DNA of 64,000 bases, from positions 471,563 to 535,562 of the forward strand of contig WSUB01000008.1 in assembly GCA_019633425.1 (NCBI GenBank). The letters run 5' to 3'. The notes under the pieces were generated by a model, which ran no database searches, was not told the DNA's origin, and saw only the letters and a program-made list of their open reading frames with translations. This document shows positions 37,445 to 49,489 of this stretch, one piece after another. Numbering within the stretch: the stretch's first letter is position 1; each line of letters starts with the position of its first letter. This stretch comes from Tulasnella sp. 424. Taxonomy: Eukaryota > Basidiomycota > Agaricomycetes > Cantharellales > Tulasnellaceae. Position numbers and translations under genes: made by a program.

Positions 37445-40400
37445 ATGGCATCAAGCGGCGGCACACCACAGAAGCCGTTTCATATGCAAGATGAAAGCCA
37501 CTCGAGTCTGCAGCCGCCAGAAGCCATGGCTATGAGATCCAGCTCTCCAACTCCTTCTGAAGATACCGTTGCTCCCTCGGACAGCGCCAGCGTTAGCACC
37601 AGTCCAACGATGAGTCCGTCGCCTATTCCTGCTCTTGACAGCACCATTCTTACCAAATCTTACACCTGCAGCATATAACACCTACGAGTCCGTTGGAAAG
37701 GGTCTGGCTTCATCCGCCCGACTTACAGAAAATGGGCAAATATTGGTGTCTTTGAATCTCATGAAGGAACTGCCCGAGCTCCCGTCCGACCATGCGATAC
37801 CCGTCCAAGAGTTTGCCGTGGACCGTACCGCATCGTCTCAAGCGCCCCCTATGAGTATCGTCATCATGATAGTTGGAAGCAGAGGTGGGTCTCTTTGGTC
37901 TTGCTGTAACCGTAGCCCAGTATGCTTAGTTTCTCCCAGGTGATGTACAGCCTTACATCGCTCTCGGAAACCGTCTTAAGGAGCACGGGCACCGCGTTCG
38001 AATTGCTACCCACGAAACGTTCCGCAAAATGGTCAGGGATGCCGGGCTAGAGTTTCAGTCGATCGGAGGGGATCCCGCTGAGCTTATGAGCTACATGGTT
38101 CGAAGTAGGGACAATTCTCAAATGCGCCCATCATAATGTTGAAATAACTGAACCTTGATCGTAACTTGACGTAGATCCAGGCCTACTCCCCGGGACGGAA
38201 TCCCTTCTTAACGGCGATATCCCCAAGAAACGGAAGATGCTCACAGAGGTGAGGTTGTGGATATTTTGGCTATCTTATGTTGATCGCTGAATGTTGCCCA
38301 TGATAGATTTTAAATGGTTGTTGGAAGGCATGCATCCACGCGGACGAGGAGAGTGGAACTCCATTTGCAGCGGACGCAATTATATCCAACCCACCTGCTT
38401 TCGCTCACATCCATTGCGCGGAAGCTCTTGGAATCCCTCTTCATCTTTCTTTCAGTGAGTTCACTCGAGCATTCATGCGACCGACTGGCTGCTGAAAGTC
38501 GTATCCTTCCAGCGATGCCCTGGTCCGTGCTTGAAGAAGGCAAGTAACGGAGCGATCAATGACCCAGATGTTTTGACAGGTGTGCAACGACGGCGTTTCC
38601 GCATCCCCTCGTTAGCCTAAAGTCCTCGAACGCAGAGGGGGGTCTGAGCAACTATTTCAGCTACGCTATGGCAGATCTCATTCAATGGCAAGGGTACGAC
38701 GACATTGACTTCTTCGGTTTGGAAGATAGGTGCTGATGGCGCTCTTCGTCATTCCTGCAGCATCGGTGACATCATCAATACCTTCCGAACCAAGACCCTC
38801 GGTCTTGACGCATTGTCGATCCGTTCCGGGCCTAGTCTTGTTGACCGGCTCAACGTCCCTTGGACGTATTGTTTTAGTCCGGCGTTGATACCTAAGCCCA
38901 AGGACTGGATGAACCACATAGGTAAGCTGACCTCATGGCATGACAATCTCACAGAGTTCCTAAGCGTGATAAAACGATTAGATGTTGTGGGCTTTTATTT
39001 CCTCGAAGGAGCCAAGAACTTCAAACCCGAGAAGGATTTGGAGGACTTCTTAGCCGGGGGTCCGCCACCCATCTACATAGGGTTTGGCTCGGTAGTCGTC
39101 GAGGATGCAGCAGCGATGACTCGTAAGCTAAAGACTCCGCGGACGTGATCGTCATGATGACCCCAGCCTCTTTCCAGAAACTATATTCGATGCCATCAAG
39201 CTCGCAAATGTTCGAGCCATCGTCTCTGCTGGATGGGGTGGGTTGGGAGGGAAGGATGTTCCACCAAATGTGTTCATCCTTACCGGAAGTGTACCCCACG
39301 ACTGGCTTTTTACCAAGGTCTCTGCCGTCTGCCACCGTAAGTCATCCACTGGTCTCTATCTTTGATAGATTCGATTCGGCTAAAACCAGGAATCCCGTGC
39401 TGCTCTAGACGGAGGCGCGGGGACAACGGCCATTGGTCTTCTGTTGGGGAAGCCAACTATTATAGTTCCTTTCTTTGGCGACCAGCCGTTCTGGGGTGAT
39501 ATGGTGCACAAAGCTGGAGCAGGGCCAGCTCCAATTCCTCATAAGAAGCTCAAAGTAGAGAGGCTTGCGGGCGCGATAACCTACTGTCTCACCGATAAAG
39601 CGAGAGATGCAGCAAAGCTCATGGCTGACAAGATCCGTGCAGAGGTACGTGAATCAGGGCAATTGTGCCTTTTATCCCCCCCCCCCCCTTTGTATACTCA
39701 ACAGTACCCGGTTACCCTCATTTTTACATAGGACGGACTTCAAAGCGGGGTAGACTCGTTTCACAGCCACCTCCCGTTACTAAATATGAGGCTAGTAATT
39801 TCCAACGCACACCGATGACCGTATTTCCTGATGGACTACATCGCAGGTGTGACCTCGATCCACAGCGGGTGGCTGTTTGGTGGTCTCGAGAACACTATCT
39901 ACGACTAAGCGCCTTTGCTGCCCAAATTCTTGTGGATGCCAAAGTGATCAAATACGAAAGCCTTTTACCACATCGTGCGTACCCAAGTGAAGGTGTCCGC
40001 TGGTGGATGTTCTGACCGGTCCCACATACAACAGGTCCGAAGGAGTTCGATACGCGTAAGAAGGTGCAGGATCCCATAAGAGGTACGAGTGACATCGGAT
40101 CACCAATGAGCACTCCCTCATTAGATCTACATCTCTAGGTGGCATAGGTGCTTTGTTCTGGACCGTGACACACGCGCATATCGGGGTTGCAGAAATCTTC
40201 TAGTAAGTGATCCCGACCTTGCAACGACCTCCATCTATCCTCGTTCTGACCGTCGATTACAACGCACAGTAAGAAGGATGGACTTGTCACCGCAGCGACG
40301 GCCATTCCATTAGGTAAGCGGATCTGGACCATCCCCGAGTTCTAAATAAGCGCTAATTCCGTTTCGATACCAGGCATGGCCAAGTTTGTCGATTCTCTTC

Positions 40401-41397
40401 AGGAGGGGTTCCACAACGCACCTGCAATGTATGGGACTAATGTTCGCAAGGTCGGGAGGATACACAACTGGAAGAGTGGGTTCAAGGAAGGTGGAAAGGT
40501 CAGGAACGACCATCACAGACAGTGCGGAAGACGGACCTGACATTTACTTGTCTCTGGAAAAGAGTTTCCTCTACGGGCTCTATGACGGGATTACAGGACT
40601 CGTTACTGAACCCATTAAAGGCCACGATAAGGAGGTGAGGATATAGCCATGTGATGTCGCGGCAACCACTGATTTCAATGCAGGGAATGCTAGGTGCACT
40701 GAAAGGGACTGGAAGAGGAAGTGCGTACACCCTCTCCTTTATCTAAGCCACTGGCCATCATCGTGTTAGGGAACTGACATGCCCTTTATGAATGACCGCA
40801 GTGTTGAACACCACGATGCTGCCAGCCGCCGGCTCGCTGGCTCTCTTCACTTACCCAGCCCGGGGCATGTGGGAAAGCGTACGCTCAAAGTGGGCAAAGC
40901 ATCCCGAGCTCCAGGTGATCGTGGCCAGGCGATGGGAAGGCCAGCAAGCCATTAGAAACTGCCCCGATCTGGAGCAGCAGCGCAAGGCTATCCTCGAAGC
41001 CTTCAATCTAGCCAAGAAGACGACCGTTGGACGAAAGGCCGAGTTCAAACGCCAGGCGACGCTATTTCTGCAGGATGTTGACCCGTCAAAATTGGAAGCG
41101 TTGGCTAATCTCAACTCGGAGACAGCTGAGACCGAGTCGTTGCAGAGCACCGTCAGTGAAAACCCAACTTCTCACATCACTCCACCTCTTCTCCCAGCCC
41201 GCAAGGTGGCCTCGGAAAGCGACGTCAAGCAAGCATACGTAGAAGAGCCAGAAGAGTACGACGAAGCTGCCTTTCACCGTGATTTAGAAGAGGCGATTCG
41301 TCTGTCCCTTGCGGACTTGGAGGCCCGAGATTCGCGTTCGAAAGAAAGGGAAGTAGCGGCAGAGACGTCGGGCGAGCAGCAACCAAACCGTACATAG
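37445..41397 (+). CDS. Sterol glucosyltransferase-like GT1 enzyme with C-terminal UIM (copy 1)
   Basis: About 14 exons. The start [15 protein letters not shown] leads into a Ser/Pro-rich leader; an intron at about 37602-37671 joins it to [20 protein letters not shown]. Family motifs in order: [20 protein letters not shown] (GT28 N-terminal), [66 protein letters not shown], the donor-site [17 protein letters not shown] restored by splicing near 39408, and [10 protein letters not shown]. These match ATG26/UGT80 sterol 3-beta-glucosyltransferases, but no PH or GRAM domain was found before them, so membrane targeting differs from ATG26. After the catalytic part comes a long helical region, then [20 protein letters not shown] (41272-41331), a ubiquitin-interacting motif. 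Intron 39791-39846 has a GC donor. UDP-glucose transfer to a sterol is inferred; the acceptor could be another lipid. Confidence 0.85.
39676..39688. repeat. C13 homopolymer in an intron
   Basis: A run of 13 C inside the intron that ends before [11 protein letters not shown] of copy 1. Its length could vary or be a sequencing artefact; it does not touch coding sequence in this model. Confidence 0.8.
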
Positions 41398-41778
41398 ACA
41401 TTGCGTAAAACATCATAGAAACATAATAGGGAAACAATAATGAATTATCGACTCGGGGTCAACTACCATAGCAGTTACTACCCAAGATACTCACGGTTCT
41501 CTATAGAAGCAACCTATCAGACACGTTCGCTCTATCACGAAATACTGTTTTTAATTATTTTCTTTGCCTTTTTTAATCGAACGGGTACGAGGTGCCAACT
41601 TATTGTCAGATTCCATAGAGTGTGGCAAATGCTTATAGCATTTAAATGAGGCCTCACTCTCACGGCAACGATCGAGCCGTTTTGGGAAGGGCTAGAGCTG
41701 TGCTCCAATGACATCACTCGACGCACCTATGATACCGTCCGAGTCCCGCGTCACACCCACCACCGCCGTTCGCCTGTC
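41398..41778. other. Intergenic between the two glucosyltransferase genes
   Basis: 381 bp holding the terminator of copy 1 and the promoter of copy 2. A, T-rich tract near 41,545-41,580. No other feature. Confidence 0.4.
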
Positions 41779-44700
41779 ATGACGTCCAACGACGACTCTT
41801 CAATGTCCACACCGTTCTATATGCAAGAAGAAGAAAATACAAATGGAACACTGAGCGGGACTGAAGACGGCCCAGTCCAGACCGGACGCGTCGACATCGG
41901 AAGTATCCAAACCAACTCAAAGATCTGTAGGTTGTTTTGTATCGCGTTTACCGTGAGGTTCTTTCCGTTAAAAGCAGAATATATAGCCTACGGAACGTAC
42001 AAAGCCTTTGGGAAAGGCCTGGCATCTTCGGCTCGACTCACTGAAGATGGTCAAATCGTGATATCCCTGGATCTCAAGAAGAAACTGCCTGAGCTTCCCC
42101 CGGATCATGCTGTACCCATCAAAGAATTCGCTATAGATGAGGTTTCACCCTCGCAGGCACCTCCAATGAGTATTGTCATAATGATTGTTGGGAGTAGAGG
42201 TGGGCCGGCCCGGCATTATTTTCAATAGGGCATGGCCGCTAAGTGAATTTCTCGGTGCAGGCGACGTCCAACCGTACATCGTACTTGGGGATGCCCTGAA
42301 AAAGCACGGGCATCGAGTACGAATCGCGACACACGAAACATTCCGCCAGATGGTGAAAGACGCCGGCCTGGGATTTTATTCGATTGGGGGAGATCCGACT
42401 GAGCTTATGAGCTATATGGTTCGAAGTAGGTCTACTCCAGCGCCACTTGTCACACATGCTGTAGTTATTGACCGGTATTTTGGATTAGATCCTGGTCTTC
42501 TTCCTGGAACCGAATCACTCCTGAACGGCGACATCCCCCGGAAACGGCAGATGATCACTGAAGTGAGTGGTGGGCTTGAGCATACCCTCTCTCGAATCTT
42601 ACCCGTCAAAGATCTTAGAAGGGTGCTGGAAAGCATGTATCCTCCCGGATGAAGAGAGCCCAGATCCATTTGCAGCCGATGCCATCATTTCCAATCCTCC
42701 CGCATTTGCCCATATACATTGTGCAGAGGCTCTTGGAATTCCTCTCCATCTTTCATTTAGTAAGTTCCCATCTGTTATCGTGCAGCTGTGACATTAAACC
42801 CTACCTCCCAAAGCTATGCCATGGTCAGTCGATCGTCCACCCAGCGAAAGCGCATTCGCTAGATTGATGGGATCTTCAGGTGTGCGACAACCGCGTTCCC
42901 CCATCCGCTTGTTAGAATTAGGTCTTCAAATGCAGAGGGAGGATTGACGAACTACCTCAGCTATGCCTTAGCCGATCTCATCCAATGGCAGGGGTCAGCA
43001 CAGGGTGGGATGGGCCTGCGACAGAGGCGCTAAGCATATTCTCCGCCCTATTAGCATTGGCGACATCATCAATCTGTTCCGAAGCAAGACGCTAGGTCTC
43101 GATGCGTTATCGCTTAGCTCTGGGTCCAGTGTAGTCGATCGTCTGAGGATTCCATGGACCTATTGCTTCAGCCCAACACTGATCCCCAAGCCGAAAGATT
43201 GGATGAACCATATCGGTAAGCCTTGGCTGGGGCCTATAATGCCAATGATTACTCATATCCGCCAGATGTCGTCGGCTTCTACTTCCTTGGAGCCGCCGAG
43301 GGCTTCAAACCGGAAGCGGAGCTAGCTGAATTTCTTGAAGCAGGTTCGCCACCGATTTACATCGGCTTTGGCTCAGTGGTCGTTGAAGATGCGGCGGCAA
43401 TGACTCGTAAGTCTACCAATAGCCGGACAGACACGGTCGCACACTCATGACGCGTTTAGAGATAATATTTGATGCGGTAAAACTAGCGAAAGTTCGTGCC
43501 ATAATTTCGGCTGGTTGGGGCGGACTTGGAGGAAAGGAAGTCCCGCAGGATGTGTTCATTCTGACCAGCAGTGTACCCCACGATTGGCTTTTTACTAAGG
43601 TGTCGGCGGTCTGCCACCGTAAGCTCTTTTGGAAGATCTGACTAATTTGATGCTGGCTGATATCCTCGTTACTTCGTTACGTTGGATAGACGGCGGTGCT
43701 GGGACGACGGCGATCGGTCTTCTGCTGGGAAAGCCCACAATTGTCGTTCCATTCTTTGGAGATCAGCCATTTTGGGGTACCATGGTACACAAAGCTGGCG
43801 CCGGGCCCGAACCGATTCCCCAAAAGGAGCTCAAAGCCAGTACGCTTGCGGATGCGATTAAATACTGCCTCACAGAGAAGGCCAAATCTGCAGCAGAAGT
43901 CATTTCTGGTCAAATAAAAGCAGAGGTAAGGATAGAAGCATCCGAGGGTTCTCAGCAGCTCTCAAGAATAACCTGGACGTCATATTCCTCAGAACGGACC
44001 GAAAGCCGGAGTAGACTCCTTCCACGGTCATCTTCCGCTCTTGAATATGAGGCAAGCGCTTCCTGGTCATATGTTTTGAATGCTTCTGACCGTGGCAATG
44101 GATGTAGATGCGAACTTGATTCAAAACGGGTGGCCGTTTGGTGGTCTCAAGAATATTGCCTACGATTGAGTGCCTTCGCCGCTCAGATTCTAGTTGACGC
44201 GAAACGCGTGAAGTTCGAGGGCCTCATGCCTCATCGTGAGTCTTCACTTTGGATTGCTGCATGCAGGTACTGAATAACACATGTCTGGGCGGGTAGGATC
44301 CAAGGAGTTCGATACACGTAAGAAGGTCCAAGACCCCATCACAGGTAGGAAAGGCTTGAAGTACCTCTCAAAGCGTTGATATGCTAAATGCGCCTGTCTT
44401 AGGCGGTCTCAGCGCTATATTTTGGACGATCACAAATTATCATATGGGTATCGCGCAAATCTTCTAGTAAGTATCTGGGGCATGATCTCCGCTTTTCAGC
44501 TACTATATTCTAATTACGGGCGTCGATGTACAGTAAAAAGGATGGCATTATAAGCGCCACAACGGCAATCCCACGCGGTATATCACTCTGAGCATGGCTG
44601 ACTAACTTCTGACAAACGGAACTGATGCTTCATGTCAAGGCATCGCGAAGATTGTCGACTCGGTTCAAGAGGGGTTCCAAAACGCGCCTGCTATGTATGG

Positions 44701-45608
44701 ATCAAATGTTCGACAGGTCGGGAAGATCAGTGACTGGAAGAGCGGGTTCATGGAAGGTGGAAAGGTGGGCGAGTTTGCACAGGCTATTCAGTTGGATTGA
44801 ATTCATCGAACATACATGGGATAAAGGGCTTTTTCTACGGGTATTACGATGCGATAACCGGGTTAGTCACTGAGCCAATCAGAGGCCACAAGCAGGAGGT
44901 ACGTCCAACTCCGATCAACGCTGCAGCGCATGCATCCTGATTCATCTGAAGGGCATGCTCGGGGCTCTGAAAGGCTCTGCCAGAGGCAGTAAGTAGTTTC
45001 TACGCGGCGGAGATTTCGTGTATGACCCATCCCCGTCCTTGCATCCAGTTCTCAACACCACAATGAGGCCAGCTGCCGGGGCACTTGCACTTGTCACGCA
45101 CCCGGCCCGGGGGATTTGGGAAAGCATTCGATCGAATTGGGCTCAGCACCCAGAGCTCCAGGTCGAGATTGCCCGTAGATGGGAAGGTCAAGAAGCTGTT
45201 AAGAACTGTCCAAACTTGGAGGCCGAGCGCAGTGCGATCGTTAAAGCCTTTGAGGCTGCCAAGAAAACGACGGCTAAACGAAAAGACGAGTACAAGCGCC
45301 AAGCGGCATTATTCCTCCAGGAAGGAAGTGCCTCGAGCTTGGAGAACGCACCAACGCCCACTGCGGAAGCGGGAGGATCAACGAGTGTTACCGGCGACCC
45401 CCCTCCACGACGAACTCCTCCCCCACTGCCTTCCCGTACGGGAGCTCTGCAAGCTCGTCAAGGGGGCCCTTCTACCGACAACCCTCAGGAGTCCGACCAG
45501 GCTGTATTTCAGCGCGATATGGAAGAAGCGATCCGGCGCTCTCTTGCCGAGTTGGAGGCCCAGAAGAATTCGCGTTCCGCGGACGAGGAAAACCCGGCAA
45601 AGGTCTGA
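41779..45608 (+). CDS. Sterol glucosyltransferase-like GT1 enzyme with C-terminal UIM (copy 2)
   Basis: Tandem paralogue of the gene at 37445 with the same exon layout. Start [16 protein letters not shown], then [32 protein letters not shown] joined to [84 protein letters not shown] (rebuilt across the intron ending near 43690) and [12 protein letters not shown]. No stops or frameshifts were found in the model. The C-terminus carries [20 protein letters not shown] (45507-45566), again a UIM. The intron at 44052-44107 has a GC donor and is 56 nt, the same length and position as in copy 1. Sequence divergence from copy 1 is moderate, greater in introns and in the leader, consistent with an old duplication and both copies staying under selection. 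Confidence 0.85.
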
Positions 45609-45700
45609 GAGGGTCAGAAACCAAATCATAGTTAGGAGATGTATCTTACACAGTACAAATACACGAAGGAAATAAGTGCGATACACTCATGTTAGGAGCT
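45609..45700. other. Short tail-to-tail gap
   Basis: 92 bp between the stop codons of the glucosyltransferase copy 2 and the deacetylase gene, so their 3' UTRs probably overlap. Confidence 0.5.
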
Positions 45701-47554
45701 TCAGTCTTCGGTCATCGGGGTGTCAATAGGTGATTTACTTCGTGCAGGTGTCTCCTTCGCCGATCTCCCGGGCTTCCTTCCACCCTTTCCTCGCCTCCCT
45801 GGAGCACCGCGCTTGCCTTTGGTCGAAGAATTAGCGTCTTCGGCTGCTTCTTCCTCTGCGCGGGTTCGTTTTCTAGGTCGCCCTCCTCTGCCCCTCCTTC
45901 CGGGCGCGCCACTTTCGTCTCCATCTTGGTCTCCTTCGCCATCGTAATACTCGTTTTGAGCGCGATGGGAGTCTCGTCTAGGTGTTCCGAGTATCGAGTT
46001 TTCGAACTGATCCTCGTTGCGGTCACGCTCGCGATCGCGGTCGTCCTTTCGCTCCTCCGAGTCCAACCATGCACCGAGGTCCGGGGGCAGTTCCTGCATT
46101 TGGACGCTTGGAGCACCCTCCAAATATCTCAGTTTCTCCAGAAGGTTTGTCCGGATATTCTCAAGACTCTTGGGAGTATTCATGTTGTCAACTTTCTTGA
46201 CGATTTTCGGGTGAAGGGTATAGTCTGGAGCAAAAAATCGATTGAAAGGAGTGTCCGGAAGCTGTTCGGATAGTTGGGTGTCCAGCAGAATCGATGTCTC
46301 GTGTGTCCAACATCTGGAAACGTTACGGATCGTATATCCGCCTCCACCGAGCACCAATAACGGGAGGTTAAAGCCCTTGATGAACTCGACACATTCTCCG
46401 TGGGCGTTGATTGATAGGTTGAATGCTCCCAATCGATCGCATCCCAAGGAGTCTGCCCCACATTGAAGGACGATGGCGGATGGCTTAAACTTCTTGACGA
46501 CGGGGCCCATAACGTCCTTGAACAAGCCAACGTAAGACTCGTCGTCAATGCCATCTTGAAGGGGAACATTTAGCGCGAAGTATTTCCCCAAGCCGATTCC
46601 ATTGTCCTCGATCTTGCCGGTCCCTGGGAAAAAGTCGCCGTTGTATTTATGGAAAGAAACGGTCATCACTCGGTTGCTGTGATAGAAGGCGTGTTCTACG
46701 CCGTCTCCGTGATGAATGTCGATATCGATGTAAAGGACTCGAGGATAATAGCTGCATCGAAGGAGGATCATGGTCAGTGATGTCCTGGAGGGTTTGTCAT
46801 GCCACCTCACCGAAGGAGTTCCAGGATTGCCAGGACGATATCGTTGACATAGCAGAATCCACTAGCCTCTGCCTTTTTGGCATGATGAAGACCGCCGGAC
46901 CAGTTGATTGCTATGTCTGTGGTGCCTTGGGCCAACTTCCTGGCTGCTACCAGCGAGGCTCCCGCGTATTGCCGGACGAAGTCGTACAACCCATCGAAGA
47001 CTGGACAGTCCTCTCCAAAGTTGAAGCAGTCTTGACCTTCTTTCATAAGTCCACTGCCGACACCAACTCTACGAGAAATAAGAAAATAAGCCAGAAGTTC
47101 GGCGAGGGTAAGGGAAGATATGTCCTGACAACCTTCGCAGGAAATCGACGTAATCCGGGTCGTGATACTCCTCAAGTTCTGCCTGTGTTGCGGATCGAGG
47201 ACTGAAGAAATGGTCCATCTTTTGATGCAGGCCGTAGCCTACGACGAGTGAATTGGTAAGTGTCAACCGGTGTGGTTTCATCGGATGTCGTTCCTAAGTC
47301 CAAAGTTCAGTGGTGGAAATTCAGGGAGATTTCAAGGAACCTTACTCCATAATGATAGAAGCCACAGCCTTTAGGGTAGTAGTAAGAGACGACTGGCGAC
47401 GAATGGGACTGGCATGGAATTAGGTCAGGTTCAGATGCTTAGCAACAGTCCCGCCAAAGCTGACCTGAGTAAGTCGAGATCTAGGTTGAGCACTTGAGCC
47501 GCTTTCCGGGTCGTAAAAGTACTGCTGTGAAGAGAATGTCGGCAAGGAATACAT
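45701..47554 (-). CDS. HOS2: Class I histone deacetylase, HOS2/HDAC3 type
   Basis: Start at the ATG complementary to 47552-47554. Small 5' exons (47465-47554, 47346-47408) splice to give [20 protein letters not shown] then [20 protein letters not shown]. Catalytic core intact: [38 protein letters not shown] (zinc and charge-relay Asp/His), [46 protein letters not shown]-terminal and catalytic details resemble Hos2 and HDAC3 more than Rpd3. Hos2 deacetylates H3 and H4 in the Set3 complex in yeast. The C-terminal ~110 residues are unusual for a Hos2: an acidic stretch, then [18 protein letters not shown] and [16 protein letters not shown], which look like AT-hook-type DNA-binding motifs. Head-to-head with ATP12, 470 bp apart. 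Confidence 0.9.
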
Positions 47555-48024
47555 GGGGATAATTGACAGGGTGGTGGGTGGAGGGGGAGAAAACGGTTGA
47601 GGACAGAGGATTTCGGAGTGTTTGCTGTGCGCAAACGGCGGACTTAGCGGCGTTTGCATTTCTGGGTGGTGGAGATGGTCCCAGTTTTATTGCCCAGCCA
47701 ACGCTTATGCGTCCCTAACTTCAAGGAATACAAATTATGTCTCTCTGCTGTAATAGGGTATTTTATGCTTTGCGCTGCTCTATCGTTATTTAAGTTGCGT
47801 TACGGGGATTTTCGTTGAGTGATACCATCCACTCGCCTTTCCTAGAAATAGCCTCATATTACCGTTCATATTGCTGCTACGACGGTGCGGAACTTGATGT
47901 GTAACTGAGAATATTACTGTATTCCCTCCGCATACCACCGTGAGCGTGGCTTCGACCGGCAAACAGCTTAGGCGCCCAGTAAGAGCACGTGACTGCTATT
48001 TTTCGGCTCTATCCAGCCGCGACC
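47555..48024. promoter_or_regulatory. Divergent promoter of HOS2 and ATP12
   Basis: 470 bp between two start codons on opposite strands. No specific site claimed. Confidence 0.45.
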
Positions 48025-49266
48025 ATGTCAAAAGTCTTCACCTCTTCGCTTGCCCGCCAGCTATGTTCGCGACGTGCAAATACGGCAGCGAGCTCGCTCA
48101 GATACATCAAACCTGAGTCGAGACTTCTCAAGACTTCCCATAGATGGCAGAGTACTGCCGCTGCTCGACAAGCAGCCGATGGACCACCCATCTCGCAGGC
48201 GAATAGTGCGTCTTGACTTACTCGACTCTGGACGTATGTGAAATTAACTTACCCGATGTCTTGCTAGGGGTGGAGGCAACAATGAAGCGCTTCTGGAAGA
48301 AAGTAGACGTTGAACAAATATCGGTTGACGGCCAAGGTAAAGACCACAGTTGATACCTCACTTTCGACCAATTACTCACGAAGAGGAAAGATCACCTTGT
48401 TGTGAAACTTGACAAGAGGTCTCTCAAAACACCAGAGGGAAACGTCCTGACATTACCTGTCTCGAAACGACTCGCCGCGAGCCTGGTTGCGCATGAATGG
48501 GAAAAGCAGGAAAAACTAATCAAGCCGCACGCCCTTCCAATGGTACATTTCTATCTCTATTGTATAAAATGTGGACCACCAACTGATTTATTCTCAGACA
48601 TCAATAGTGTCAAGGGCAATTGATGGCTTGCGAGATCCGACCACGCACGCTGAAGTCCGCGAGGCCCTGTTGAAGTACCTCGATACGGACACGATATGGT
48701 CAGTTAACCTTCGTTCTAGCTTGGTATTCAATGCTGATCGATGTGATAGCTTCCACGAGGAGCACCCTCCCGCCCTCGTTCGTCTTCAGGCCCAGCATTG
48801 GGAGCCACTGATCGAGCGGATTGAGAAAGAATACGGGGTGAAGGTTAACATAATCAAGACTCTATTTGGGGCAGGGCAGCCCCCAGCTACGAGACGCATC
48901 CTCGCTGCAGTGATTGAAGACTTCGACGAATGGGAGCTTGCGGGTTCGTTCTCTGTGTATTTCACCTCCCTCCGGTCAGAACTGACAAGAATTGGTACAG
49001 CTCTCGAACGCTCCGTCTACGCGACCAAATCATTCTTGACAGGGTTCGCTCTCGTCAAAGGCCATTTGAGTGTGGACGACTTGGCGAATGTGGCTCAGGT
49101 GGAGGTCTTGAGCCAAATTGAGACATGGGGTGAAGTAGAAGACTGTGAGTATCTCGTACCAACTTTCAGAATGCCCGTCTAAGTTTCATTTCTAGCGCAT
49201 GACGTCGATTATCGCGATATTAGACGGCAACTTGGCAGTGCGGCCTGTTTGCTCGCTGATGCATAA
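48025..49266 (+). CDS. ATP12: ATP12, mitochondrial F1-ATPase assembly chaperone
   Basis: Start MSKVFTSSLARQLCSRRANT followed by further Arg/Ser-rich residues, a mitochondrial presequence. Body spread over about seven exons: TMKRFWKKVDVEQI, VVKLDKRSLKTPEGNVLTLP, LVAHEWEKQEKLIKPHALPM, SRAIDGLRDPTTHAEVREAL, HWEPLIERIEKEYGVKVNII, TKSFLTGFALVKGHLSVDDL, and the end QLGSAACLLADA. These are conserved in Atp12, which binds the alpha subunit of F1-ATPase in the matrix and hands it on for hexamer assembly. An upstream Met (47989) is in frame, but the leader from 48025 already gives a normal presequence. Confidence 0.9.
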
Positions 49267-49489
49267 CCGTCCCCATCAATAAGGGATATGGGCCGCTCGT
49301 CCTCTCATTAGATTCTCTATCTCGTTTCTATACCTTAATGTCAGATATTTTTCGACGGGATCTAGCCTGGGGTGTTCTAACGCGAGATGGTGGATGAGAC
49401 CGATGACACGGACGTTCGGACTTAGGGGCCGTTCAGACCCTTAGACAGCTTTCCCCTTACCTCCACGAGCGACTCGATTTGGACTGGCA

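Noticed and set aside
39676..39688. Frameshift suspected at the C13 run
   Set aside because: The run lies inside an intron, so it does not alter the protein.
45378..45686. 102-codon minus-strand frame over the glucosyltransferase tail
   Set aside because: Antisense shadow of the UIM-bearing last exon of copy 2.
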